From the NCBI GenBank assembly GCA_041946965.1, contig JBHGBM010000009.1, positions 1-64,000 of the forward strand: a stretch of DNA of 64,000 bases, given 5' to 3'. Below the pieces are notes generated by a model that searched no databases, was not told the DNA's origin, and saw nothing but the letters and a program-made list of their open reading frames with translations. Within the stretch, counting starts at the first letter, position 1. Every line of letters starts with the position of its first letter. Position numbers and translations under genes: made by a program. Shown piece by piece: positions 15,226 through 24,413 of the stretch. This DNA comes from JBHGBM01 sp041946965 (GTDB taxonomy: Bacteria; Acidobacteriota; Terriglobia; Bryobacterales; Bryobacteraceae).

Positions 15226-16251
15226 ATGGTTTCCAACGTCAAGTCCGAGATCATCCCGGGCATCCGCAAGGCGGCCATCCTGCTGGTGTGCCTGGGAGAG
15301 CAGTCCGGCGCCGAAATCCTCAAACATCTCACCGAGCCCGAGGTGCAACTGGTGAGCCGCGAGATCGCGCGCATGAGCGAGGTCACCTCGCAGCAGGCCG
15401 AGGACGTGCTCCAGGAATTTTACGAGATGACCCTGGCGCGCGAATACGTGCGCAAGGGCGGGCTCGAATACGCGCGCAAGATGCTGATCAACGCCTTCGG
15501 CATCGAGACGGCGAAGAAGCTGGTGGATGTCCTGGCGAAGACCTTGAGCACCGACCCGGCCAGCCTGGACGTGCTTCAGAAGGCCGACCCGCAGCAGCTT
15601 GCCAAGTTCGTGCAGAACGAGCACCCGCAGACCATCGCCTCGGTGGTTTCGCACCTGAACCCCTCGCAGGCGGCGGCGCTGCTGGTGGCGCTGCCGGCGG
15701 AGATGCGCGCCGACGTGGCGATGCGCATGGCCAGCCTGGACCAGATCTCGCCGGAGGTGATCGGCAAGATCGCCACCGTGCTCGGGCAGCGGCTCAATGC
15801 GCTGGGCGAATTCAGCCGCGAATCCTACGGCGGCGTGCGCGCCGTGGCGGAGATGCTCAACCGCCTGGATTCGGGCAGCAGCAAGGAAATCCTGGACAAC
15901 ATCGAGCGCAACGACGGTGAACTGGCCGAAGCCATACGCCACCTGATGTTCGTGTTCGAGGACCTGCTGCTGATCGACGCGGGCGGCATGAAGGAGGTGG
16001 TCTCGCGGGTGGACCGGAAGCTGCTCACGCTGGCGCTGAAGGGAACCAGCGAGCAGCTCCAGCAGCATTTCGTGCAATGCATGTCGCAGCGCGGCGCGGA
16101 GATGCTGAAGGAGGATATGGAGGCGCTCGGCCCGGTGCGCATCCGTGACGTGGAGGGCGCGCAGCAGCAGATTATCGCCATCGTGCGTCAACTGGAGGCG
16201 GAGGGTACGGTCAGCCTGAAGGGCACGGTGGGAGAGCAGTATGTGGTCTAG
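15226..16251 (+). CDS. fliG: Flagellar motor switch protein FliG
   Basis: Rotor subunit (341 aa) that converts MotA contact into torque and, with FliM/FliN, sets rotation direction. The N-domain begins GIRKAAILLVCLGEQSGAEI. The middle domain has the EHPQTIA motif at 132-138 (FliM binding). The C-domain has MFVFEDLLLIDAGGMKEVVS, with charged residues of the torque helix (SRVDRKLLTLALKG). fliM, fliN and the export gate genes are not in this window. Its last 11 bases overlap fliH. Confidence 0.96.
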   Translation: MVSNVKSEIIPGIRKAAILLVCLGEQSGAEILKHLTEPEVQLVSREIARMSEVTSQQAEDVLQEFYEMTLAREYVRKGGLEYARKMLINAFGIETAKKLVDVLAKTLSTDPASLDVLQKADPQQLAKFVQNEHPQTIASVVSHLNPSQAAALLVALPAEMRADVAMRMASLDQISPEVIGKIATVLGQRLNALGEFSRESYGGVRAVAEMLNRLDSGSSKEILDNIERNDGELAEAIRHLMFVFEDLLLIDAGGMKEVVSRVDRKLLTLALKGTSEQLQQHFVQCMSQRGAEMLKEDMEALGPVRIRDVEGAQQQIIAIVRQLEAEGTVSLKGTVGEQYVV

Positions 16252-16897
16252 GATCCTGCGGGAAGACCGCGCCGTCGAACCGTATCCCTGGGCCGGCGCG
16301 GCGGCGGCGCCTCCCCGCCAGGCTCCGGCGCCGCGGCCGGACGCCTCCGGAAGCGAAGCGGAGCACACACTCGCCGAGCTGCAAAAGCAGGCCGAGCAGC
16401 GGGCGCAGGAGGCGCGGCAGGCCGGCCGCCGGGAGGGCGAGCAGGCGGCCCGCAAGGCCCTGGAGGCGGAGGTGCGCGCCGCGCTCGAAAAACTCGCTGC
16501 CGCGCTCCACGAGACCGCCGCGCTGCGGCAAGGGATCATGGCGCGCGCCGAGTCCCAGCTCTTGCAGCTCGCCGTGGCCATCGCGCGGCGCGTGCTCCAC
16601 CGCGAGCTGACGGTGGATCCGGAGGCGCTGGAGGCGCTGGTGCATTCGCTGCTGGAACGGATCGCCGCGCAGGAAGTGCTGCGGGTGCGGGTGTTTCCGG
16701 AGCACGAGCAGGCGCTGCGCGCGGCGCTCGCCAAACTGCCCGGCGCGGCGCACCTCGAGATCCGGCCCGACCCGTCGCTCGGCCGGGGCGGCGTGCTGCT
16801 CGAAACCACGCGCGGCACACTGGACGGCTCGGTGGAAACGCAGCTCACCGAGATCGAGCGAGGGCTCACCGACCGCCTGCGGAGGTACGGGGCGTGA
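16241..16897 (+). CDS. fliH: Flagellar assembly protein FliH
   Basis: Peripheral stator-like regulator of the export ATPase FliI (218 aa). The N-terminal 40 residues are Pro/Ala-rich and start MWSRILRED. A long coiled coil follows (QKQAEQRAQEARQAGRREGE region), and the C-terminal domain has QLAVAIARRVLHRELTVDPE, as in FliH and V-ATPase E subunits. The start inside fliG and the 4-base GTGA overlap with fliI indicate coupled translation of FliG-FliH-FliI. Confidence 0.92.
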   Translation: MWSRILREDRAVEPYPWAGAAAAPPRQAPAPRPDASGSEAEHTLAELQKQAEQRAQEARQAGRREGEQAARKALEAEVRAALEKLAAALHETAALRQGIMARAESQLLQLAVAIARRVLHRELTVDPEALEALVHSLLERIAAQEVLRVRVFPEHEQALRAALAKLPGAAHLEIRPDPSLGRGGVLLETTRGTLDGSVETQLTEIERGLTDRLRRYGA

Positions 16898-18213
16898 GCA
16901 GGGCCGATCTCTCGCCGTATTTCCCGCTGCTCGAGCGGCTGGATCCGGTTCGCGCCGCCGGCGAAGTGGTGCGCATGGCGGGCCTGGTGGTGGAATCCGC
17001 CGGTCCGGTGGCGGCGGTGGGGGACTTCTGCGAAATCCAGGCGGCCGGCGGGCGGCGGGTGCGCACCCAGGTGATCGGCTTCCGCGACGGGCGGCTGCTC
17101 TCCATGCCGCTCGATGAGCCGGACGGCATCCGCATGGGCGACCGCGTATTGGCGCGCGGCAGCGAGGCGCGGGTGCCGGTGGGGAGGGAGCTGCTCGGGC
17201 GCGTCCTGGACGGCTTCGGGCAGCCGCTCGACGGGCGCCCCGCCATCCTGGCCGAAGACGCCTACCCGCTGTACGGCACGCCTTCGAACCCCCTGGCGCG
17301 CGAACCCATCAAGCAGGCGCTGGCCACCGGCATCCGGGTGGTGGATGCGCTGCTGCCCTTCGGCAAGGGGCAGCGCATCGGGATCTTCGGCGGCAGCGGG
17401 GTGGGCAAGACCACGCTGCTCGGAGCCATGTGCCGGCACCATGCAGCGGACGTGGCGGTGGTCGGGCTGGTGGGGGAGCGCAACCGCGAGGTGCGCGCCT
17501 TCATCGAGCAGGACCTCGGCCCGGAGGGGCTGAAGCGGGCGGTGGTGGTGGCCTCGACCTCGGACCGGCCCGCTCCCCTGCGGGTGCGGGCGGGCTTCGT
17601 GGCGCTGGCGGTGGCGGAGTACTTTCGCGACCAGGGCGCCGACGTGCTGCTGATCCTCGACTCGGTGACGCGGCTGGCCATGGCGCAGCGGGAGATCGGC
17701 CTGGCGGCCGGGGAGCCGCCCGCCCAGAAGGGCTACACGCCCTCGGTGTTCGCGCTGATGCCGCGCGTGTTCGAGCGCGCGGGAAACTTCCCGCGCGGCT
17801 CCATCACGGGGCTCTTCACGGTGCTGGTGGAAGGCGACGATTTCAACGAGCCGGTCTGCGACGCGGTGCGGGCCATCCTGGACGGCCACATCGTGCTCTC
17901 GCGGCAACTGGCCGCGGCGGGCCATTACCCCGCCATCGACGTGCTGCAATCGGTGAGCCGCCTGGAAGCGCACCTCTCCGGACGCGAGCAGTTGGAGGCG
18001 GCGCGCAAGCTGCGGCAGGCGCTGGCGCTTTACCACCAGTCGGAAGACCTGATCCAGCTCGGGGCCTACGTGGCCGGAAGCAACCCGCAGCTCGACGCCA
18101 GCATCCGGGCGCGCCCGGACATGCTCGGCTTTCTGCGGCAGGACTCCGGGCAGAGCGCCGCCCGGGAGGACAGCCTGCGGCGCCTCGGCGAGATCGCCGC
18201 AGCGTTGCCGTGA
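16894..18213 (+). CDS. fliI: Flagellum-specific ATPase FliI
   Basis: Hexameric ATPase of the type III flagellar export apparatus (439 aa), homologous to the F1 beta subunit. Walker A is GGSGVGKTTLLG with the lysine at 172; Walker B is VLLILDSVTRLAMAQRE with the aspartate near 256. The family signature PSVFALMPRVFERAGN is present. GTG start in the GTGA overlap with fliH. The C-terminus overlaps fliJ by 4 bases, again GTGA. Confidence 0.97.
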   Translation: MSRADLSPYFPLLERLDPVRAAGEVVRMAGLVVESAGPVAAVGDFCEIQAAGGRRVRTQVIGFRDGRLLSMPLDEPDGIRMGDRVLARGSEARVPVGRELLGRVLDGFGQPLDGRPAILAEDAYPLYGTPSNPLAREPIKQALATGIRVVDALLPFGKGQRIGIFGGSGVGKTTLLGAMCRHHAADVAVVGLVGERNREVRAFIEQDLGPEGLKRAVVVASTSDRPAPLRVRAGFVALAVAEYFRDQGADVLLILDSVTRLAMAQREIGLAAGEPPAQKGYTPSVFALMPRVFERAGNFPRGSITGLFTVLVEGDDFNEPVCDAVRAILDGHIVLSRQLAAAGHYPAIDVLQSVSRLEAHLSGREQLEAARKLRQALALYHQSEDLIQLGAYVAGSNPQLDASIRARPDMLGFLRQDSGQSAAREDSLRRLGEIAAALP

Positions 18214-18644
18214 AGGCCTTCCGTTTCCGCCTGGAAGCGGCGCTCGGCTGGCGTGGCGCCGAACTTCGGCTGGAGGAACAGGCGCTGGAGAAAGCCCTGG
18301 CCTGCGCGGCGCAGGCGGCCTCGGAGGCGGCCGCGGTGGAAGCCGAAATAGCACGGGCGGGCCGCGAGCTGCTGGAAGCCGAAAGCCGGACCGGCGCGGA
18401 ACTGGCGGCGCACGCGCGCTGGCGCGAGGCGCTGGTGCAGCTGGGGGGCGAGATGGCGGCGCGGCGGGCGGAGGCGGAGCGGGCCGCGGCCGCTCAGAGG
18501 CTCAGGGTTATGGAAGCCCGCCGCCGCGTGCGCCTGCTGGAACGGCTGCGGGAACGGCGCCTGGCCCAGTGGCGGTACGAGGCGGGCCGGGAACTCGAGG
18601 CATTCGCGGGCGACGCTCATGCGGCGCGGCTTCGTCGCGAGTAA
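18210..18644 (+). CDS. fliJ: Flagellar export protein FliJ
   Basis: Coiled-coil stalk protein (144 aa) thought to act in the centre of the FliI hexamer, like the gamma subunit of F1. The start VKAFRFRLEAALGWRGAELR is typical (phenylalanine-rich FxFxLExxL). The rest is two long Ala/Glu/Arg helices with the conserved ERRLAQWRYEAGRELE end. Sequence in this family is poorly conserved, so the call rests on length, helicity and its place after fliI. GTG start coupled to the fliI stop. Last recognisable gene of the operon. Confidence 0.88.
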   Translation: MKAFRFRLEAALGWRGAELRLEEQALEKALACAAQAASEAAAVEAEIARAGRELLEAESRTGAELAAHARWREALVQLGGEMAARRAEAERAAAAQRLRVMEARRRVRLLERLRERRLAQWRYEAGRELEAFAGDAHAARLRRE

Positions 18645-18813
18645 CGCCGCGTCCGGCGGCGGCTTCCAGGTACCCGATGGCCTGCCGCGCCAGTTCCGCC
18701 ATCACCGGGTCGGGGTGGCGCAGCAATCCCACCAGCCGCCGCACCCAGCGGTCTTCCTCCGGCTCGAGTCCGATCATATAGATATTGGCCAACTCCCCTC
18801 CCGTGCAACTCAT
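18508..18813 (-). CDS. Possible small HEAT-like protein antisense to the fliJ end
   Basis: Weakly supported. The first 60 residues from the ATG at 18813 look protein-like (MSCTGGELANIYMIGLEPEE, then a helical repeat VRRLVGLLRHPDPVMAELAR resembling a HEAT unit). The last 40 are Arg/Pro-rich and lie opposite fliJ, like a typical antisense frame. No convincing ribosome-binding site. If real, the functional part is 18645-18813. Confidence 0.28.
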   Translation of the reverse strand: MSCTGGELANIYMIGLEPEEDRWVRRLVGLLRHPDPVMAELARQAIGYLEAAAGRGVTRDEAAPHERRPRMPRVPGPPRTATGPGAVPAAVPAGARGGGLP

Positions 18814-18826
18814 CGGCCGGTTCCGC

Positions 18827-18853
18827 GCAACCTTCACCGGGGCGGCCCGATAA
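18827..18853 (+). promoter_or_regulatory. Sigma-28-type promoter, rightward
   Basis: GCAA - 15 bases - CCCGATAA, the same layout as the promoters at 5560 and 11643. The start codon of the next gene (GTG at 18861) lies exactly 7 bases after the -10 box, as it does at 5552, so the predicted transcript starts at or one base from the start codon. Confidence 0.6.
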
Positions 18854-18860
18854 GAGCCGT

Positions 18861-19154
18861 GTGGACGCGCTTCTCCGGAACAGCCATCGGATCTTCGATG
18901 CCGCCGAAGCGTGCGCGCGCGCCGGCCGTCCGCCCGCCGACCTGACCATCCTCATCGGCCCCAGCGGCCATATTCAACTCGTGGCCGGTTCCGACTGGCC
19001 CCTCGACCGCCTGCAAACAGAACGCGGAGCCGCCATGGCCTTCCGCGTAAACAGCCGGGACGGCCGCGTGCGCGTGAGCGGGAGAAGCTGGAACCGAAGC
19101 TGCCGCCTGGAAACCGAAACGCCGGCCGCAGTCGCGCGGCGGCTGCTCCGCTGA
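18861..19154 (+). CDS. Conserved small protein of unknown function, sigma-28-linked
   Basis: 97 aa from a GTG codon, starting MDALLRNSHRIFDAAEACAR (initiator shown as M). The middle, ADLTILIGPSGHIQLVAGSD, predicts beta strands, and the C-terminal half is Arg-rich. I recall similar short proteins from related acidobacterial genomes but know no function. It follows fliJ by about 216 bases and has its own sigma-28-type promoter with an apparent leaderless start. Flagellar co-expression is the only functional hint. Confidence 0.7.
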   Translation: MDALLRNSHRIFDAAEACARAGRPPADLTILIGPSGHIQLVAGSDWPLDRLQTERGAAMAFRVNSRDGRVRVSGRSWNRSCRLETETPAAVARRLLR

Positions 19155-19198
19155 GCGGCCAAAACAAGTCAATTTGGTTGCAAAAAGTCGTCGCCATC

Positions 19199-19225
19199 GG
19201 TCCCCTCCGGTGATACCCTGGGACC
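19199..19225. repeat. Inverted repeat GGTCCC-N15-GGGACC
   Basis: A 6-bp perfect inverted repeat in the short region before the receptor gene at 19242, just upstream of its ribosome-binding site (AAAGGAG). It could be an operator or a leader hairpin. Function unknown; a chance occurrence is possible. Confidence 0.3.
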
Positions 19226-19241
19226 AAGAAAGGAGTCTCGC

Positions 19242-22200
19242 ATGCGCCTCCGTTGGCTCGTGCTCGCGTTACTGGCCGTGTTGCTGACGGCCTCCCCTCT
19301 TCTCGCTCAGTCCAGCAACGGCAGCGTCCGTGGAGTGGTGGATGACGCCACGGGAGCCGTCATTCCCCAAGCTGATGTGACGCTGACCAACACTGGCACG
19401 GGCGTGCAACTGAAAACCAAAACCAACCAGGCGGGAATCTTCGTCTTTCCCGCCGTGCCGCCCGGCCCCTACCGGATGCAGGTGGAGTTCGCGGCCATGG
19501 CGAAATCCGAACACCTGCTCACCGTACGGGTGCAGGAATCGGCGAACGTGAACGTCACTCTCCGCCCCGCGGCGACCCAGACGGAAGTGACCGTGACGGA
19601 CGTGACCCCGATCGCGGTCACGGACAACGCCACGCTCGGCCACACGCTCGAGCGGCAACGCATCGAGCAGTTGCCGATCAACGGCCGCGCCATCACCAAC
19701 CTGCTGCAAACCGTGGCCGGAGTGCAGATCGACAGCTCGGGCAACATCCGCACCAACGCGGTGCGGCCGGGCACCCACGATTTCACCCTGGACGGCGCGG
19801 CCATGACGGACGCGCTCGACGGCGGCGGCACGTTCCGGCGCCAGCCGGGGCTCGACACCATTCAGGAGTTCCGCGTGGAGAACAACGCGGTTTCGGCCAA
19901 GAATCCCCGGCAGACCAACATCGTGCTCACCACCAAGAGCGGCGCCAACGACGTGCACGGCACGCTGTTCGTCACCAACCGCAACAACAGCATGGGGGTG
20001 GCGCGCACGCGCGAAAACCTGAGCAACACGGCGGCCCACTACGTGCGCAACGAGTACGGCGGAACGGTGGGCGGCCCGGTGACGCTTCCCAGGATCTACG
20101 ACGGCAGAAACCGGACGTTCTGGTTCTTCGCTTACGAGGGTCTCAAGCAGCGGCAGGGCCAGATCGCCGGCGCGGCGGTGCCCACCGAAGCCATGCGCGG
20201 CGGCGACTTCAGCGGACTGCGCACCGCCACGGGAACGGTGATCCGGATCTACGATCCGTTCCAGACCGACCCGCGGACTTACTCCCGGCCGCAGTTCAAT
20301 TACATGAACACGCCCAACCGCATCGACCCGGCGCTGATCTCGCCGCTGGCCAAGTACATCTACGGCGTGCTGCCGCTGCCGACGCTGCCGAACATCAACC
20401 CGCTGGTCGCCAACAACTATTTCGGCCCGCGGCCCGATTCCACCGACGAGTGGACCATCAGCGGGCGCTTCGACCACCAGCTTAGGGAACAGGACCGCAT
20501 GTACGTGCGCCTGACCGATTCCAGCTCCGACCGGCTGCGCGCATCCAAGCTGCCCGCGCCCACCGACGGCGGCGGCAACTGGCGGCGCGACTACTTCCCC
20601 AGCAAGAGCATCGCCGCCAACTGGACGCACACCTTCGGGCCCACGCTGTTCAATGAGTTCACCGCCAGCGCCTCGCGCGAATACGGTTCCATTTACACGG
20701 GCCAGCCCGGAACCATGTGGGCGGATCTGATGGGGCTGCCCAACCCGGCGAGACAGGATGGCTACCCGGTGATCGGCAACATCGGCGTGCGGACCAGCGG
20801 CAACTACTTCCAGCCGCAGAACAACCGCATCCGCTACTTCAATTTCTTCATCGTGGACGACAACGTCACCAAGGTTCACGGCAAGCACGAGATCCAGTTC
20901 GGGGCGCACCTCCGCAAGGACTATCTGAACTGGCTGCCGCAACAGCAGCGCACCGGCGGATCGGCAACCGCGCAGGCGGTGGCCACGGCGTTATACGACC
21001 CCACCCGGCCGGGACGCGACCGCGGCGTGCTGAACACCGGCCACCAGGCGGCTTCGTTCTTCCTGGGGCTGAACGACCTGCAATACCGGACGGCGAAGCA
21101 GAAGTACTACATGCGCCAGGTGGAGGCCGCCATGTACGTGCAGGACAACTTCCGCGCCACCCCGCGCCTGACCTTGAACCTGGGGCTGCGCTGGCAGTTC
21201 AGCCCGTTCGCCTACGACAAGTACAACCTGATGACGAGCTGGAACCCGAAGACGCAGGCCATCGTGCTCGGCCAGCCGCTCGAATACATGTACCGGATGG
21301 GAGCCACCAATCCGGGGCTGGTGAAGAACCTGATGGCCGCGGGCATGAAGTTCGAGACCTGGGAACAGGCCGGGCTGCCGCAGAAACTGGTTTTCAATAA
21401 CTGGCGTGACATCGGCCCGCACGTGGGATTCGCCTACCGGGCGCTCGAAGGCAGGCGGCAGTTCATCCTGCGGGGCGGTTACAGCATCAATTACTTCCCG
21501 CTGCCGATGGCGCCGTGGAACGACCGCATGCGCCTGAACGCGCCCTTCACCGGGTTCTACGAGAACCGCCCGTACGCTTCCACCAGCACCTCGCCCGACC
21601 GCAGGCGCAACTGGGGCCTGATCGGCGTGCCCACGCTGATCTCCGGGCGGAACACCGCCAACGCCATCGACCTGAACGACGGGCGGGCGTTGGAGATCGG
21701 CGGCGACGCCTTCCAGGCGGCCTACTGGGGATCCCAGCAGCCCAGCCCGCGCGTGCACGATTGGAACCTGACGCTCGAAAAGGAAGTGCTGGGAAACACG
21801 GTGGTGCGCATCTCCTACACCGGGGCGCACGCCAGCCACCAGGACACGTTGGACGACCAGAACGAAGTGATTCCCGAGTACACCTGGTACATGACCCGGG
21901 GGATCCCGCTGCCGGAGGACTTCGACGCCGTCGCCGCACAGAGGCCGATGTACCGGACGGGCTTCCCCATGGGCGACATTCAGGAGTTCCGGCGCGACGG
22001 GTACAGCAACTCGACCTCGATCGCGGTGGAAGCCGAGCGGCGCTACAGCAAGGGCTTCGGTTACCAGTTCATCTACGTGATGAATAACAATGCGTATGTC
22101 GGCGGTTACGGGTATAACTCCGTAGTGCCGCCCGCCAGCACCTTCCTGCCGGGGCAGGTGCCGGAGGACCGCAATGCCCGCATGCGGCTGCTCGGGTACC

Positions 22201-22955
22201 AGCGCGACATCTCCATCCCCAAACACGATTTCCGCTGGAACTGGATCTGCGACCTGCCGTTCGGAAAGGGCAAGCCGGTGCTGCGGAACGCCGGGGGCAT
22301 CCTGAACCAGGTGGTGGGCGGATGGCAGATCACCGGGCTGGGGCGCCTGCGCAGCAACTATTTCACATTGCCGACCGACGTCTGGCCCACGGGCGCGGGC
22401 GTCGAATACTACGGGCACAAGTACCCCATCCAGGACTGCCGCAGCGGGCAGTGCTACGATGGCTGGCTGCTGTACAACGGCTACATCCCGGCGCACCAAA
22501 TCAACAAGCCAAACGGGATCATGGGGGTGCCCTCGAACTACAAGCCCGCGGCGCAGCCCCTGTGGCCGTATCCGGCCAATTACGACAAGCTGAACGAAAG
22601 CATCGATCCCAACTACGGCTACTACGGCAGCAACACCGTGTTCGTCAAGATGAAGGACGGATCCATGCAGGAGGTCGAGAAGTCCTGGAACGGGGACGTT
22701 TACTCCGGCTTCGGCGCCCTGCATCCGTGGATCAACCAGCCGGTGCTGAGCACCAATACCTGGACGGTGGACGCCTCCATCACCAAGAATTTCGCCGTGC
22801 GCGAGCGCATGAACCTGCGGCTTCAGGCGGACTTCTTCAACGCCTTCAACGTTCCCGGCAATAACTACTCGCCGGACGGAGCGGGCATTGTAACGAACCA
22901 ATACAGCCAGAACGCCGCGCGCACCATGCAGTTATCCGCGCGGTTCACCTGGTAG
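19242..22955 (+). CDS. TonB-dependent receptor, carboxypeptidase-regulatory-like (Oar-type)
   Basis: Outer-membrane protein of 1237 aa. A signal peptide (residues 1-22, ending LLAQ) is followed by a CarboxypepD_reg-like beta-sandwich (NGSVRGVVDDATGAVIPQAD to about residue 110), then a plug-like region with ERQRIEQLPINGRAITNLLQ and a long beta-barrel ending in aromatic FTW. This architecture is greatly expanded in Acidobacteriota and usually annotated as receptor for glycans or peptides; the ligand here cannot be read. No dedicated transporter or hydrolase adjoins it. Good RBS AAAGGAG. Ends 4 bases from the convergent PhzF-family gene. Confidence 0.9.
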   Translation: MRLRWLVLALLAVLLTASPLLAQSSNGSVRGVVDDATGAVIPQADVTLTNTGTGVQLKTKTNQAGIFVFPAVPPGPYRMQVEFAAMAKSEHLLTVRVQESANVNVTLRPAATQTEVTVTDVTPIAVTDNATLGHTLERQRIEQLPINGRAITNLLQTVAGVQIDSSGNIRTNAVRPGTHDFTLDGAAMTDALDGGGTFRRQPGLDTIQEFRVENNAVSAKNPRQTNIVLTTKSGANDVHGTLFVTNRNNSMGVARTRENLSNTAAHYVRNEYGGTVGGPVTLPRIYDGRNRTFWFFAYEGLKQRQGQIAGAAVPTEAMRGGDFSGLRTATGTVIRIYDPFQTDPRTYSRPQFNYMNTPNRIDPALISPLAKYIYGVLPLPTLPNINPLVANNYFGPRPDSTDEWTISGRFDHQLREQDRMYVRLTDSSSDRLRASKLPAPTDGGGNWRRDYFPSKSIAANWTHTFGPTLFNEFTASASREYGSIYTGQPGTMWADLMGLPNPARQDGYPVIGNIGVRTSGNYFQPQNNRIRYFNFFIVDDNVTKVHGKHEIQFGAHLRKDYLNWLPQQQRTGGSATAQAVATALYDPTRPGRDRGVLNTGHQAASFFLGLNDLQYRTAKQKYYMRQVEAAMYVQDNFRATPRLTLNLGLRWQFSPFAYDKYNLMTSWNPKTQAIVLGQPLEYMYRMGATNPGLVKNLMAAGMKFETWEQAGLPQKLVFNNWRDIGPHVGFAYRALEGRRQFILRGGYSINYFPLPMAPWNDRMRLNAPFTGFYENRPYASTSTSPDRRRNWGLIGVPTLISGRNTANAIDLNDGRALEIGGDAFQAAYWGSQQPSPRVHDWNLTLEKEVLGNTVVRISYTGAHASHQDTLDDQNEVIPEYTWYMTRGIPLPEDFDAVAAQRPMYRTGFPMGDIQEFRRDGYSNSTSIAVEAERRYSKGFGYQFIYVMNNNAYVGGYGYNSVVPPASTFLPGQVPEDRNARMRLLGYQRDISIPKHDFRWNWICDLPFGKGKPVLRNAGGILNQVVGGWQITGLGRLRSNYFTLPTDVWPTGAGVEYYGHKYPIQDCRSGQCYDGWLLYNGYIPAHQINKPNGIMGVPSNYKPAAQPLWPYPANYDKLNESIDPNYGYYGSNTVFVKMKDGSMQEVEKSWNGDVYSGFGALHPWINQPVLSTNTWTVDASITKNFAVRERMNLRLQADFFNAFNVPGNNYSPDGAGIVTNQYSQNAARTMQLSARFTW

Positions 22956-22959
22956 CCGG

Positions 22960-23748
22960 TCAAAACAGCAGTTCTCCCCGCAGCACCGTGACCGCCTGGC
23001 CCGCCAGGCGGACACGGTCTCCGGCGGTACGCACCCGGACCACGCCGCCGCGCGCGGAGGCCTGGTAGGCGATCATCTCGGCCTTGCCAAGCCGCGCGGC
23101 CCAGTAGGGGGCGAGGCAGCAGTGCGCAGAGCCGGTGACGGGGTCTTCGTTGATCCCCACCGCCGGGGCGAAGAAGCGCGAGAGGAAGTCGTAACCAGCG
23201 TCGTCGGAGCGGCTGGTCACGATGATGCCGCGCGCGTCTTCCCGCGCCAGCGCGGTGAAATCCGGCCGCAGGCTCCGTAGCTGTTCGGGCGATTCGATTT
23301 CCACCAGGATGTCGAAACGGCTGCGGGCCGCGTTGACGGGTTTGACGCCGAGAGCGCGCGCCAGCCCTTCCGGCGCGGCGGCGGGCTCGCCGGGGGTGGC
23401 GGGGAAGTCCATCTCGATCCACTCGCCGTGCTTTTCGGCCGAAAGCGGCCCGCTGCGCGTGTAGAACCGGGCGGGCGCGCCGGCGGCGAGGTGGCCGTCC
23501 TCCCAGAGCACGTGCGCGCCGGCCAGCGTGGCATGCCCGCAGAGGTCTACTTCCACGGCGGGCGTCATCCAGCGCAGGCGGTAGCCATCGCCCTCGGGCA
23601 CGAGGAACGCCGTCTCGGAGAGGTTCATCTCGGCCGCCACGTCCCGCATCCACCCATCCGGGCGCGGTTCCGTCAGCACGCACACGGCTGCGGGGTTGCC
23701 GCGATACGGCCGGCTGGTAAAAGCATCGACTTGAATGATAGGAAGCAT
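22960..23748 (-). CDS. PhzF-family isomerase
   Basis: 262-aa protein of the PhzF/diaminopimelate epimerase-like fold. The start IIQVDAFTSRPYRGNPAAVC is the family signature. Glu45 (NLSETAFLV) matches the catalytic glutamate of Pseudomonas PhzF, and the C-terminal half has INEDPVTGSAH. Only phenazine producers use this family in phenazine synthesis, and no phz genes lie nearby, so the substrate is unknown. It stands alone, convergent with the receptor gene and divergent from signal peptidase I. Confidence 0.92.
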   Translation of the reverse strand: MLPIIQVDAFTSRPYRGNPAAVCVLTEPRPDGWMRDVAAEMNLSETAFLVPEGDGYRLRWMTPAVEVDLCGHATLAGAHVLWEDGHLAAGAPARFYTRSGPLSAEKHGEWIEMDFPATPGEPAAAPEGLARALGVKPVNAARSRFDILVEIESPEQLRSLRPDFTALAREDARGIIVTSRSDDAGYDFLSRFFAPAVGINEDPVTGSAHCCLAPYWAARLGKAEMIAYQASARGGVVRVRTAGDRVRLAGQAVTVLRGELLF

Positions 23749-23828
23749 CCGTCTTCAGTTTACAATCGGCGCCTGCACGTGGGACCGGGCCTTCAGAAAC
23801 CCGTGGGGATGCCCCCGCATCTCATATA

Positions 23829-24383
23829 ATGGCATTGGAACCAATGGACACCGGCGGACGTTCCGTTCTTGCGACGATTTTTGGCTGGTTCCGGGACCTG
23901 ACCTTTTCGGTCCTGATCGCCGTGGTGCTGATCGTGTTCATCTATCAGCCCGTGAAGGTGGAGGGAACCAGCATGATGCCCGCCCTGAGCGACCAGGAGC
24001 GCATCTTCATCAACAAGTTCACCTATCGCTTCGGCGTGGGCTCGATCGAACGCGGCGACTTGGTGGTTTTCTGGTTCCCGCTGGACCGCAGCAAGTCTTA
24101 CATCAAGCGCGTGATCGGGCTGCCGGGCGACCGCGTGGAGATCGACCGCGGCACGGTGTATATCAACGGCCGGCGGCTGGAGGAGAATTACGTTCCCGAG
24201 GAATACCGCGACACAAGCTCGCTCGAGCCCATGACGGTCCCCCCGGACGAGTATTTCGTGCTGGGCGACCACCGCAGTTCCTCCAACGACAGCCGCGCCT
24301 GGAAGTGCGTCAACCGCAGGTACATTTACGGCAAGGCCGTGTTCGTCTACTGGCCGCTCGATAAGATAGGCCGGGTGCACTGA
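23829..24383 (+). CDS. lepB: Signal peptidase I
   Basis: Membrane serine protease (184 aa) that removes signal peptides from secreted proteins. One N-terminal membrane helix is seen (TFSVLIAVVLIVFIYQ, about 25-40). Catalytic Ser48 lies in VEGTSMMPAL and Lys93 in YIKRVIGLPGD; box E GDHRSSSNDSR is near 152-162. The start may instead be the ATG at 23844 (MDTGGRS). A TATAAT sequence overlaps the first ATG, but I found no matching -35 box. Confidence 0.95.
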   Translation: MALEPMDTGGRSVLATIFGWFRDLTFSVLIAVVLIVFIYQPVKVEGTSMMPALSDQERIFINKFTYRFGVGSIERGDLVVFWFPLDRSKSYIKRVIGLPGDRVEIDRGTVYINGRRLEENYVPEEYRDTSSLEPMTVPPDEYFVLGDHRSSSNDSRAWKCVNRRYIYGKAVFVYWPLDKIGRVH

Positions 24384-24413
24384 TCCCCTGCTAATCTGGT
24401 CCTTACGGGCCGG

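Noticed and set aside
13531..18354. Minus-strand 1607-aa open frame
   Set aside because: Antisense to fliF-fliI; Arg/His/Gly-rich with no domains. It is the expected by-product of GC-rich codon use.
23824..23829. TATAAT overlapping the signal peptidase start codon
   Set aside because: No -35 hexamer at 16-18 bases upstream; it would give a transcript lacking the first ATG.
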